DNA of 64,000 nt. Source: Tillandsia leiboldiana. Lineage: Eukaryota > Streptophyta > Magnoliopsida > Poales > Bromeliaceae. How positions within the stretch are numbered: position 1 is the first letter of the stretch; each line of letters opens with the position of its first letter. Shown here one piece after another: positions 34,299 through 45,902 of the stretch. Under the pieces are notes generated by a model that ran no database searches, was not told the DNA's origin, and saw only the letters and a program-made list of their open reading frames with translations. The stretch covers positions 20,449,164 through 20,513,163 of the forward strand of contig CM055074.1 of NCBI GenBank assembly GCA_029204045.2, in the 5' to 3' direction. Position numbers and translations under genes: made by a program.

Positions 34299-35945
34299 AT
34301 GGCCCGGACTAGGTCATCTACCGAGAACGCAGGTGCAGACGATGCGGCCCCGGCCGCCGCGGAGAATCTGCTTCTCCGACGGCAGTTGCGAGAAATGGCC
34401 GGACAATTAGCGACGTTGGCAGAGCAGGTTCGTCAACTGACGCAGCGACAGGCGACAGCGTCAGCAGAGCATGCCCCGACCCCTCCGCCCGACACGGCCG
34501 CCCCCACTACGGGACCGCCGGAAGCGGGTGGCGTGACTGCGACCGCACCCCATCAGACCTCGGTGACGGGCGTGTCGGCAGAACAGGCCGCAGCCCCGGG
34601 GGATATGCCCACCCCAACGGCTTCAGGGCCCGTGCCGGGTGCGACAGTGGGCGACTCAGCAAGGGAAGCAGGGATGACCCCTGTTCTCGGGGGGTCCGCC
34701 GCGGTAGGGGGAGTTACGGATCAGCGAACTGAACGGGAGAGGGTCAGGACAAATTTGACGGAGTTTAAGAAGCACGACCCGCCCACCTTCGAGAGGGAAA
34801 TGACCGACCCTTGGGTCGTCGAGAAATGGGTGGATACTATGGAAAAACTCTTCGAAGATCTACTAATGGAGGAGCATGAGCGGGTTCCCCTAGCTGTTCA
34901 CTTCCTTGAAGGGAACGCACGCATCTGGTGGAAGACCGTACGTCCGGACCCATCCACCGATGCCCCACTACCGTCGTGGTCAGCCTTTAGAGAGGAATTG
35001 TTTGGCGCCTTCTTTTCGAATAGCGTCAAGCGGCAACTGGAGGACGACCTTAGGAACATTAGGCAAGGAAATCGTTCGGTCGTGGAATACCAAAGGGAAT
35101 TCGCGAGACTAGTTAACTGCGTTCCGTTTGTCATACGGGACGAACCCCACAAGGCTCGCCTCTTCGTGGACGGGCTACGGAGCGACGTTTTCGAAATAGT
35201 CCAGGCGGCAGACTTGCGCACGTTTCGAGAAGTGGTGGATAGGGCCACTATTGTGGAGCGGGGTTTCGCCATTACCCGAGCTCGCCGTGAGGGATCAGAG
35301 TATAACCGGGAAAAGAAGCGGACACAGGCCTACCCGGGAGGGGGTTCTTCTGGTGGGAGCCGGCCCCCAAAATATCCCAAAGTGCAACAAGGAAGCAAGA
35401 GTGCGCCTACCGGGAGGCAGCGGCCAGCGGACAAGCCATGCGTTATTTGCGGAGGAACGCACCAAGTTACGGATTGCCCTAAGAGACAAGATCACTGTTA
35501 CCGCTGCGGTAAATCGGGACATTTCCGATATAACTGCCCCATGAACGCGGGAGCGGCATCTTCTGCGGCTTCCGCCTTGACGGCGCAGCCACAAGGACGG
35601 GGTAAAGCGCCGACGGGAGTACCCCCATGCCCCTCGATGTCGAGAGCAGAAGGGGAACGACGACCACAACCAGGAGGAAGACTCTACTCCATGGGCCAGC
35701 ATGGAGCGGCACTGCAAGAGGAGGTGGTCGCAGGTATTACTTCCGTCTCTGATTTTCGAGCTCGAACTCTTTTTGATACCGGGGCGTCTCACTCTTTCAT
35801 CTCCCGTACTTTTGCACAAACACATCAGCTAGAAAGTAGTCCCCTGGATGTTTTGATGACCGTCCAGAGCCCTGGGGGGTCAATCGCGGCAACTGGGCTG
35901 GTACCTTCATGCTCAATAAAGCTAGGAAGGTTGTCGTGCCCCTAG
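34299..35945 (+). CDS. gag: gag and start of protease of element A
   Basis: 548-residue frame starting MARTRSS at the first ATG after the leader. A proline/alanine-rich N-terminal part (to about residue 145) precedes the retrotransposon capsid domain (about residues 155-330; FLEGNARIWWKTVRP, LRNIRQGNRSVVEYQREF). Two zinc-knuckle motifs follow near residues 380-410 (CVICGGTHQVTDC, CYRCGKSGHFRYNC). The aspartic protease begins with the catalytic DTGASHSF at about residue 493. The frame meets TAG at 35943-35945 in the middle of the protease region and continues in the same phase on the other side, so this is a premature stop rather than a natural gag end. Confidence 0.88.
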   Translation: MARTRSSTENAGADDAAPAAAENLLLRRQLREMAGQLATLAEQVRQLTQRQATASAEHAPTPPPDTAAPTTGPPEAGGVTATAPHQTSVTGVSAEQAAAPGDMPTPTASGPVPGATVGDSAREAGMTPVLGGSAAVGGVTDQRTERERVRTNLTEFKKHDPPTFEREMTDPWVVEKWVDTMEKLFEDLLMEEHERVPLAVHFLEGNARIWWKTVRPDPSTDAPLPSWSAFREELFGAFFSNSVKRQLEDDLRNIRQGNRSVVEYQREFARLVNCVPFVIRDEPHKARLFVDGLRSDVFEIVQAADLRTFREVVDRATIVERGFAITRARREGSEYNREKKRTQAYPGGGSSGGSRPPKYPKVQQGSKSAPTGRQRPADKPCVICGGTHQVTDCPKRQDHCYRCGKSGHFRYNCPMNAGAASSAASALTAQPQGRGKAPTGVPPCPSMSRAEGERRPQPGGRLYSMGQHGAALQEEVVAGITSVSDFRARTLFDTGASHSFISRTFAQTHQLESSPLDVLMTVQSPGGSIAATGLVPSCSIKLGRLSCP

Positions 35946-38900
35946 GATCTGGTGGTCATTCCGTTAAAGGAATATGACGTAGTGTTGGGCATGGACTGGC
36001 TTACCGAGTATCAGGCGGTGATTGACTGCGAGAAGCGTCAGGTGCAACTGCAGAAGCCGGGTTTTCCGAAAAACGTATACCTGGCGTGTAAAAGCACCTC
36101 CTTTTTAGCTATCGTCTCCGCGTCACGAGCCAGGAAACTAATAGAGGGTGGGTGTGTGGCCTACCTAGCCTCGGTAGATTTAGCCACCCGACCCGTCCCC
36201 TCGCTTTATGACATCCCAGTCGTAAGGGATTTGCCGGATGTATTTCCGGCAGAACTCCCTGGGATGCCGCCCGAACGAGAAGTTGACTTCCCTATTGAAC
36301 TACTCCCCGGCACCAAGCCCATCACCAAGGCACCGTACAGGATGGCCTTCGCTGAGTTGAAAGAACTCAAGGCACAGCTGGAAGACCTTTTGGACAAAGG
36401 TTTTATCAGACCAAGCGCGTCACCATGGGGCGCGCCCGTCCTGTTCGTGAGGAAGAAGGACGGAAGCCTCCGGTTGTGCATAGACTACCGGGAAATAAAC
36501 AAGGCCACCATTAAGAACAAGTACCCCCTGCCAAGGATCGACGACCTATTCGACCAACTGCAAGGGTCAACGGTGTTTTCAAAAATTGATCTACAGTCAG
36601 GCTATCATCAGCTCAGGGTTAAAGGGGAGGACGTCCCCAAGACGGCCTTCCGAACTCGCTATGGCCACTACGAATTTACAGTGATGCCTTTCGGGCTCAC
36701 TAACGCCCCGGCAGTATTCATGGACATGATGAATAGGGTGTTCAAACCTTTCCTAGATTTATTCGTGGTGGTCTTCATCGACGATATCCTCATCTATTCC
36801 CGTACAGATGAGGAACATGAAGAACATCTGCGCACAGTCCTCCAGACCTTACGGGAACAGAAACTCTACGCCAAACTCAAAAAGTGTGAGTTTTGGCTCC
36901 GTAAGGTGGATTTCTTGGGGCACGTGGTCTCGGCGTCCGGAGTCGCGGTGGACCCAAGGAAGATAGACTCGATGACGAACTGGCACCGACCGACAACGGT
37001 GACGGAGGTTCGAAGCTTCCTAGGATTAGCCGGGTATTATCGGCGCTTCGTGGAGGGCTTCTCTAAGATAGCCACCCCCTTGAATCGTTTAACTCGAAAG
37101 GGGGAGAAATTTATCTGGACAGATCAGTGCCAGAGGAGTTTCGAGGAGCTCAAGGATAGATTGACGCGGGCCCCGATTCTCGCCTTACCAGAACCGGGGG
37201 AGGATTATGAAGTATTTTGCGATGCGTCGCGGAACGGATTGGGAGGAGTGCTTATGCAACGGGGAAGGGTTATAGCCTATGCGTCAAGGCAACTCAAGGA
37301 TTATGAGCGGAATTACCCCGTGCATGATTTGGAGCTCGCAGCGGTTGTGTTCGTACTCAAGCTATGGAGACATTACTTGTATGGAGCACACTGCAACGTG
37401 TACTCTGATCATAAGAGTCTCAAGTACCCCTTCACCCAAAAGGAGCTAAACTTGCAGCAAAGGCGGTGGCTCGAGCTACTAAAAGACCACGATATGACGA
37501 TCCACTATCATCCGGGAAAAGCAAATGTGGTAGCTGACGCCTTGAGTCGCAAAGGGCAGGCCGAGGAAGCAGGTGTAGATGCTATCACCCAGCAAGAACA
37601 TCTGATTGCGGAGTTTTCGCGGTTAAGACTGGAAGTGGTACCGGCGGGTACGGTCGCACAACTTCTGACTCTAGTGGTCAAGCCCATCCTGCTGGACAGG
37701 ATTCTTGAGGGGCAATCGACCGATGACCAACTCCAGCTGGTGCGAGGCAGGATAACCGCCAACCAGGAGGGCGATTTCGCAGTAAGCACCGATGGCACGA
37801 TACGGTTTCGAGGACGAATCTGGGTGCCGGATCTACCGGAGCTCAAAGAGGAAATTCTAAGGGAGGCGCATACCGCTCCTTATGTAGCGCACCCCGGGGG
37901 AACGAAGATGTACAAGGACGTCAAACAGACCTTCTGGTGGCCCAAGATGAAGGAAGATGTGACTCGATTCGTGGCACACTGCCTGGTATGCCAACGAGTG
38001 AAGGCCGAGCATCAGCGACCGGCGGGAAAGTTGCAACCACTACCGGTGCCCGAATGGAAGTGGGAAAGGATTACCATGGATTTTGTGACCGGTTTCCTGA
38101 GATCGCCACAAGGACACGATGCGATATGGGTCATTGTGGACCGTTTGACGAAATCGGCCCACTTTCTGGCCATACACACAACGTGGACTCGGGAACGACT
38201 GGCACAAACGTACATCAATGAGATAGTAAGGTTGCATGGGGTACCGACATCTATTACGTCGGACAGAGACACGCGGTTCGGTCAAATTTTTGGCGGAGTC
38301 TGCAACAAGCGATGGGAACCAAGTTGCATTTTAGTACGGCGTTTCACCCGCAGACCGACGGGCAATCAGAGCGGGTGATTCAGATTGTGGAAGACATGCT
38401 TCGAGCGTGCGTTTTGGACTTGGGTGAAGGGTGGTCGCGATACCTACCCCTCGTGGAGTTCGCCTACAACAACAGCTATCAAGCCAGTATCCAGATGGCG
38501 CCATACGAGGCTCTGTATGGGCGCCGCTGTCGGTCTCCAATATGCTGGGATGACTTGGGTGAGCGTAAGTTTTTGGGCCCAGATTTGGTGGAGGAGACGG
38601 AGGCGAAGGTGCGATTGATCAGACAAAGACTACTGACCGCCCAGAGCAGACAGAAAAGTTATGCGGACAAGAGACGACGAGACTTAGAGTTCATGATAGG
38701 TGAGCATGTTTTGCTCCGAGTCTCACCATCCAAAGGAAAACGACGTTTCGGCCTAAAAGGAAAGTTAAGTCCGAGGTACGTGGGACCATTCGAGATCCTA
38801 GAACGCGTGGGTCCAGTGGCGTACCGGTTAGCCTTGCCACCGAACCTCGAACAAGTCCACAACATGTTCCACGTCTCAATGCTCCGGAAGTACCTCGCTG

Positions 38901-39127
38901 ACCCCTCTCATGCCTTGGATGCTTCCACCATCGAGTTGCGTGAGGATTTGAGCGACGAGGAGACGCCGATGTGGATTTTGGCAAGAGAGGACAAGAGGTT
39001 GCGTAATCGAACTATTCCCTACGTAAAGGTCCAGTGGAGCAACCACGAAGAACGCGAAGCGACATGGGAACTGGAATCGAGGATGAGGGAATGCTTTCCC
39101 GGGTTGTTTGGTGAGGTTTGTACTTAA
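35946..39127 (+). pseudogene. pol: pol of element A: protease end, RT, RNase H, integrase, chromodomain-like tail (one frameshift)
   Basis: The frame continues that of gag after the TAG. It holds the protease end (YDVVLGMDWL), reverse transcriptase (about 36390-36930) with LRLCIDYREINK, LTNAPAVFMD and catalytic FIDD at 36774-36785, RNase H (about 37200-37550) with FCDASRNGLGG and HPGKANVVADALSR, and the integrase zinc region (HCLVCQRVKAEH) and core with MDFVTG and SDRDTRF. A one-base loss in a T-run near 38287 shifts the frame between the second catalytic aspartate and the glutamate of TDGQSE. The new frame (38312-39127) carries the rest of integrase and the tail VKVQWSNHEEREATWELE, the Tekay/Del-type chromodomain position. 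Only these two lesions were seen in gag-pol. Confidence 0.9.
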
Positions 39128-39163
39128 GTTTCGGGGACGAAACTTTTTATAAAGTGTGAGTGG
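39128..39163 (+). other. 3' untranslated stretch and purine tract of A
   Basis: A short region between the pol stop and the 3' LTR with TTTCGGGGACGAAAC and AAAGTGTGAGTGG just before TGTAGTG. The purine-rich AAAGTGTGAGTGG is the likely, imperfect polypurine tract. The GGGGACGAAACTT word is shared with C (near 15873 and 26166). Confidence 0.55.
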
Positions 39164-40599
39164 TGTAGTGATTCGGCTTTTACGACTAATTGTGACTCAC
39201 ATGTTATTTATTTATGCCCTTAAGTGAATAAAATTATTTAACGTTTGAAACTCGGTCGGTGGGTGGTGCGGGTATTTTTCCGTCGAAGGGCTCGGAAAAC
39301 GAAGACCGATGGCGCGATCGGATCGGGAATCCGATGTACGGATCTCCCGGAATGGGGTTTTTAAGATCGCGATGACTTAAGGTGTGCATCGAAATCCGCG
39401 TAAAATATCTGGCATGTTTGTTAGGGGAATTTGGATATTCCTGTGATTAATTAATTAAGGAATTAATTAATCGGTAACGTACAATTAAATTTGTGATTTT
39501 TATCTCCTATGATTAATTAAATTGGGGAATTAATTAATCGGCGACTAGGATTTAAAAGGGGTTAAATTAATACGTACAAAGAAAAAAAAAAAGAGAGAAA
39601 CCCTAGCCGAAAAGAAAGAACGCGAAAGAGAAAGAAAAGAAAAAAAGACGGAACCCTAGCCGAAGGAAAGAAAGGAGAAAAGGAAGGAAACGAAGGAGTC
39701 CGATCACCCCGAACAACGAGCCGGAGACAAGAGCGCGATCGGACGTCTCCCCCGTGGATTAATTCGGTGAGTGAATCCTCGTTGTGGTTTTTCGGGATCT
39801 TCTTTTAAGTTCTTGTTTAGGGTTTCGGTCGTCATCATCGTCTCCGTCACCGCCGCCGTCGTTGCGCAAGTTAGGGCACGACACGGGCGGCGGAGACGCG
39901 CGATGCCGCTAAGGCATCGCGCGGGCGGCAACAACGGGAGCCGCGCGGGCACCGCGCGGGCACCGCACCCGCGTGGGCACCACGCGGGCACCGCGCGGAC
40001 ACCACGCGGGCACCGCGCGGGCACCGCACCCGCGTGGGCACCGCGCGGGCACCACGCGGGCACCGCGCGGATTGCACCCGCGCGGGCACCGCGCGGATCG
40101 CACCCGCGGGGGCACCGCGCGGGCACCGCACCCGCGTGGGCACCGCGTGGGCCCCGCGCGGATCGCACCCGCGTGGGCACCGCGCGGGCGCCGCGCGGAC
40201 CACACCCGCGTGGGCGCTGCCCGCGGAGGATCGCCGCATGGGTTCAGTCGGCTGCGTGGGGGGGGGGGGGGGGGAATCCGTCGACCGACGGGCTTGACGG
40301 TTTCCTTGGGTTTCCGTCGGACGGGTAATGTCGGGCTTTCGTTTTGTAGAGTTAATGCGTGGTTCTGATTTTGGTTACCCTTATGGACTCTATTTAGGTC
40401 CAGATACGCAACGGGAGTGTGCGAAAGATCCGGGTGCTCCGATCCCCTCGCAACCAGGTGGGTACCCTCGCTATAAGTGCAACGAGTGCAGTGAGTGCAC
40501 CATATCATCGTAAAAGGCTCGTTAATTTGTCTAATAAAGTAGATGGACTATTATACCTTCGCATGAATACTTTTTATTAATAATTGTGGCGGCTGCGGT
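39164..40599 (+). repeat. Truncated 3' LTR of A
   Basis: It starts TGTAGTGATTCGGC and breaks off inside the GGCGGCTGCGGT word at 40599, about 1 kb short of the LTR end. It carries private variants against both other copies (CGGTCGGTGGG near 39251, a different minisatellite order, a 17-G run at 40258-40274). At the break it joins a second copy of X with a 2-bp overlap GT. Confidence 0.92.
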
Positions 40600-43460
40600 A
40601 CTGCAAATCTCCAGAAAGGGGGCACCGCTATACTCCAAAGACGGGTAGGGAACTAGCTCGCGACTCCCTCGCCTCGGTCTGTAGGATCAGCAACAGGAGC
40701 AACAGGAACTGGAGAAGGGGTCCCTGGGGAAAAATACACCACAGCGGGTGTGAGAACTATATCCCACAGTAGTCCTCAGTGGGTACCGCCACCAATCCCG
40801 ACGGTCTGCCCACTAAGTCTACTAGAGGCATAAGATAACAGAAAACTGAAGAAAGGAAAGCAGAAAATAACTCTACAGCTACCATGCCTCTATCTACTAT
40901 GCTCAAAGGGTGATACAGATGAAAATAATGCATCGACTCAAACTCAGTATACTCAATCAACCCAATCACAGTGACTGCCACATAGGGTCCAGTCAAACCT
41001 GCGCCCACCTACTGCCGCACATCCACAAGAGGACGGGTCTACCGTAGGGCGTCCATGACTGCCAAAACTGGCCCAGCCAGAGGGACTGCGTCGACAAGTC
41101 GCGATAGCAAAGTAACAGGCCCAACTCCGGAGTGGCACTCGAGGGGCGCAACCCCACCGAGGAAAGTATCAGCGCATCTCTGTCGAGCTCAATATGGCTC
41201 ATGCTGGCTATAGTCCAAATCCACGATCAACAAGATCGACAGTAACTAACATCACCTCTCTAACTCACTAGCTGAAAATATCCAACAGCTAGGACTGCCG
41301 CCAACCCAACGGCTCCCCGAAATAGAACACCAACCCACAACGACACAACACAGACCGACACCATAAGGGTTCGGAAAGCCCGATAGGTCGGTGCCTAGAA
41401 CCCTATCAAACAAGAACAGACTCCAGGCTCCGCCTATCGAAGTTCTCGACTCCCTTACAGTTCGGGAAAACAACTCCCTCGATAAAACATGCGGAGGAAA
41501 CCAACCAGAGCCTGAAAGTTCCGGGAGACCAACACCTACAACCCTATCAAACAAGAACAGGTTCCAGGGACAGCCCCCGTAGCTATCGTCCCGAAACAGA
41601 AACAGAAAAGGCCCCTAGAACCCAGATCACCCAAACTCTCTCGGATGACGAAGTTGTAATAAAAAGATGACAGTTATTACTGAAAATTACTTTAATCTGA
41701 GAAACTCAATTTAATAGATTTTTAGTTTTTTTAAGAAAATCCGTTTAAATAAGTTTTGTTTTCCAAACCCCGAAGGGCTATTGCCTTCACCCAAATCAAC
41801 TCGAAATTTGGAAGGAAAATATTAGTTTACAGAAATTATGTGTGTCTAAAAACAGTCTGGGTTCTAGGTCCTACTACCACTGGTACACTACTGCCACTAA
41901 CACAGTGGCGACAAATAAAACAAGGAAACAAGATAACCCGGGACCACCGTTCACCCAAACGGCTCCCGCCACAGATAAAAGACCGACTACATCTACTAGA
42001 CTCCACTCTACTCCCAAGCACGAGTGTAACATGCATCCCACACTAAGAGAAATTCCGACCACTCGGCCCACTACCCGGGCGAGGATAACACTATGTCCAG
42101 GAATAGAATACGAAGTGTGGATGTCTATAGCATAAATAAACCTAGCCCAAGTGAGGGTTTTCTACTAGTCTGATTACACAAGCAACATATGACGGGGTGC
42201 TAGGTCAAGTTCCAACAATAGCAATTAATTTAACTAAAGCAGGATCAGGGAATAATAATTAACAGGATATCAATCATAATAGGAAAGATAACATTTTCCT
42301 CTCTAACATGCATCCTAATCCATCTCACAACATGCATGTTTCCTATATTATAGAATTAACAGGCAGTCCATTGATTTTGGAGGCGAAGCAACCCACCTGA
42401 AACTTGGCGATCCGCTGCCCGATTAGCTGAAATTTGGCGTGAGTAATCCTTACCCTCCTAGGAGTCCGATGCCGCAAAAATAATCCAAATCCGTCTCACG
42501 GATTGGGCGCAATCACTGAAGCAATGCACGCTGCGCAATCAATTTCCAGAATTTCAGCAAGTGCAACAAGGTTAAATAAAAAGTATGTGCAACCTCAAAT
42601 ACCTCAAAATGAAGTCTCCAACAGTAAAACAAAGATCTCCTCTTTCATACAAATATCTTTAAGTCCTCAAAAATCCACCATTAATTTCCCTTAACATTCA
42701 AATGAAGCAAAAATCACAATGCTGTCCAAAAACTGCTAACATAAACTTGCTAGCATTTCCAAGCTTAATTACGGGCTTTTCCAAAGGGATTTATCCACCG
42801 ATCACAAAAGAGAATTTGCTCACCTTGAAGTTAAGAAGAAGTCCCAATTTGAATTTCTGAAAAAGACTTTATATCCACAAAGTTATCTGCATTCCAAGGT
42901 GCATTGCTCAAATCAAAACTAAAACAGGGACTGTAGTAAACCTTATAACAGCACTTGGAAAGATCATTAAAGTTACCTAACCAAACGTGCTCCAAAGATC
43001 ATGCATAGACCCTAATAAAAACTCAGATCTGGGGAAAATGATACATACCAATATTGTAGATCTTCTAGTCCTGGAAATTTCCCCGTAAAAATAATCCAAA
43101 AATTCCCATCCTACTGCCCAGAAAGATCAAAACACTGAGGACTGTTCAGGATTTCAGACTGAAATGAAGGGTCCCAAAGATGGCCTTAAAACTCTATAAA
43201 ATCATGAGATCTGAGGGAAGAGTTGAATACAAATATTGTAGCCTTACCTCTTGTGAAAATGTAGAACCAAAAATGAGCTCCAAATTCCAAGAAATGAGTC
43301 CAAGGAAATTTTCGCACTGAAACGCGACGGGAAGGTCCACCAACAGCAACAATGGTGGTGCTTGCTTCATGGAGAAGATGATGGTGTTGAAGCCTCTTAG
43401 TCCATCTCTTTGCTGATGAAGATGAAGGAGGGTTGCAGATGAGTGTTCTGTAGAAGTCCC
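40598..43460 (-). repeat. Second copy of part of solo LTR X
   Basis: It corresponds to 1720-4582 base for base in length (2863 bp) with about 16 substitutions by eye, for example AACTATATCCC for AACTACATCCC near 40755. It ends with the same GTCCC (43456-43460) in front of an A-family LTR. It is not an independent insertion: it begins abruptly and has no TSD of its own. Confidence 0.92.
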
Positions 43461-45902
43461 TGTAGTGATTCGGCTTTTACGACTAATTGTGACTCACATG
43501 TTATTTATTTATGCCCTTAAGTGAATAAAATTATTTAACGTTTGAAACTCCGTCGGTGTGTGGTGCGGGTATTTTTCCGCCGAAGGGCTCAGAAAACGAA
43601 GACCGATGGCGCGATCAGATCGGGAATCCGATGTACGGATCTCCCGGAATGGGGTTTTTAAGATCGCGATGACTTAAGGCGTGCATCGAAATCCGCGTAA
43701 AATATCTGGCATGTTTGTTATGGGAATTTGGATATTCCTGTGATTAATTAATTAAGGAATTAATTAATCGGTTACGTACAATTAAATTTGGGATTTTTAT
43801 CTCCTATGATTAATTAAATTGGGAAATTAATTAATCGGCGACTAGGATTTAAAAGGGGTTAAATTAATACGTACAAAGAAAAAAAAAGAGAAACCCTAGC
43901 CGAAAAGAAAGAACGCGAAAGAGAAAGAAAAGAAAAAAAGACGGAACCCTAGCCGAAGGAAAGAAAGGAGAAAAGGAAGGAAACGAAGGAGTCCGATCAC
44001 CCCGAACAACGAGCCGGAGACAAGAGCGCGATCGGACGTCTCCCCCGTGGATTAATTCGGTGAGTGAATCCTCGTTGTGGTTTTTCGGGATCTTCTTTTA
44101 AGTTCTTGTTTAGGGTTTCGGTCGTCATCATCGTCTCTGTCACCGCCGCCGTCGTTGCGCAAGTTAGGGCACGACACGGGCGGCGGAGACGCGCGATGCC
44201 GCTAGGGCATCGCGCGGGCGACAACAACGGGAGCCGCGCGGGCACCGCACCCGCGTGGGCACCACGCGGGCACCGCGCGGGTCGCACCCGCGCGGGCACC
44301 GCACCCGCGCGGGCACCGCGCGAATCGCACCCGTGCGGGCACCGCGTGGATCGCACCCGCGGGGGCACCGCGCGGGCACCGCACCCGCGTGGGCACCGCG
44401 CGGGCCCCGCGCGGATCGCACCCGCGTGGGCATCGCGCGGGCGCCGCGCGGACCACACCCGCGCGGGCGCTGCCCACGGAGGATCGCCGCATGGGTTCAG
44501 TCGGCTGCGCGGGGGGGGGGGGGAATCCGTCGACCGACGGGCTTGACGGTTTCCTTGGGTTTCCGTCGGACGGGTAATGTCGGGCTTTCGTTTTGTAGAG
44601 TTAATGCGTGGTTCTGATTTTGGTTACCCTTATGGACTCTTCTTAGGTCCAGATACGCAACGGGAGTGTGCGAAAGATCCGGGTGCTCCGATCCCCTCGC
44701 AACCAGGTGGGTACCCTTGCTATAAATGCAACGAGTGCAGTGAGTGCACCATATCATCGTAAAAGGCTCGTTAATTTGTCTAATAAAGTAGATGGACTAT
44801 TATACCTTCACATGAATACTTTTTATTAATAATTGTGGCGGCTGCGGTCGCGGGGCTTAATGCTTTTTATTAATAATTGTGGCGGCTGCGGTCGCGGGGC
44901 TTATCACACACCGACACCGGCAATTTCGGTTTTGGATCTTGCACGTACACAGGCGGATTGGCCTCCGCATGGGTGTACTTTTCCGGAGAAGTGGTCCGAG
45001 TGACCCGTGTGCCCCACGTGTATGGGGTGGGGACCTCTTCACGACAGCTAAGGGCGTCGCACTAGCACCGTGAAGAGGTTAAAAGCATTAAAGGGGTATT
45101 GTGACTGTGCACGAGGGGAGACTTCCGTCTCTCCGACAGGTACTCTGGGGTTGGGGCCCAGCTTATTTTTGTAACAGGGTTTTAGCGAAAGGTTCCGGTA
45201 TAATCGGTTTGTTTTTAATTCAACGTTAATTGTTAAGACATCTACTTTATTTGTCACTGACTTTACCCACTCCGTGACAGGTTTGACTAGGGACATTAGT
45301 CGGGACGGTGGTGAGACTGCGTCGAGAGGACCGTAGACGTAGGAGGCTTTCTACTCATGGTTCCTTGGAATTATCTCAACTCTTTCTTAACTACTCTTAG
45401 TTTAATTTGCATCTGTGGATCATATTAGTTATAGTTAGCACTGTGGATTGGATGTACTATTACGGTTTAGACATACTTTCGTGATTTCGGGCGCGGCATG
45501 TTTTTATCATCATAAAAATGATTGCGAAAACGTTTTCAAAAGCAGAGTGCTGTGTGGGCACAGATTTTGTAAACCTCTGGATTTATCCTTTCTAAAGGAT
45601 GTCGCCGCCCTCTTGTTTGGATGTGTAACTGTTTTAAAAATTGGGTGTCGGGTGGACACCGTTTGCAAAACCATAGGTAATTACTTCTTCTGCTCTATGT
45701 ATGATGACGACTGTATGGTTGATGATTGATATTGTAAATGGGACGCCGTGCATATACAAAGGAGAGTCTGTCCGATTGCAGAGTGAATTTGTATATGTGG
45801 TGGTCTGTCATGCACCGGGGGCGAGGTTGATCTTCACGTGTGAAGAAAAAAAAATATAATACACGTTTTTCCGCTTATACTAAGACCTCCCGGGGCGTGA
45901 CA
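43461..45902 (+). repeat. Solo LTR of the A family
   Basis: Complete LTR of 2442 bp, TGTAGTGATT to GGGGCGTGACA, flanked by GTCCC on both sides (43456-43460, 45903-45907) and followed by the remainder of X. Over its first 1.4 kb it follows the 5' LTR of A at sites where the 3' LTR differs. It lacks the B insertion and so shows the empty target site CCACGTGTATGG near 45015. The G run is 15 long (44509-44523). Confidence 0.93.

Larger units (their letters stand above)
4583..40599 (+). mobile_element. Gypsy (Tekay/Del-type chromovirus) element A, 3' LTR truncated
   Basis: The order is 5' LTR (4583-6165 and 33192-34077, split by B), primer site, gag, protease, reverse transcriptase, RNase H, integrase, chromodomain-like tail, then a 3' LTR that breaks off at 40599. 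The domain order PR-RT-RH-INT is that of Ty3/gypsy, and the C-terminal tail with VKVQWSNHEEREATWELE fits the Tekay/Del clade. The left TSD GTCCC is at 4578-4582; the matching GTCCC is not beside the truncated 3' LTR but after the solo LTR at 45903-45907. Without the 27-kb insertion B the element would be roughly 9 kb. The coding region has one in-frame stop and one frameshift. Confidence 0.9.

Noticed and set aside
37508..37846. Minus-strand frames opposite the pol of A
   Set aside because: Antisense shadows of a well-supported pol reading frame.
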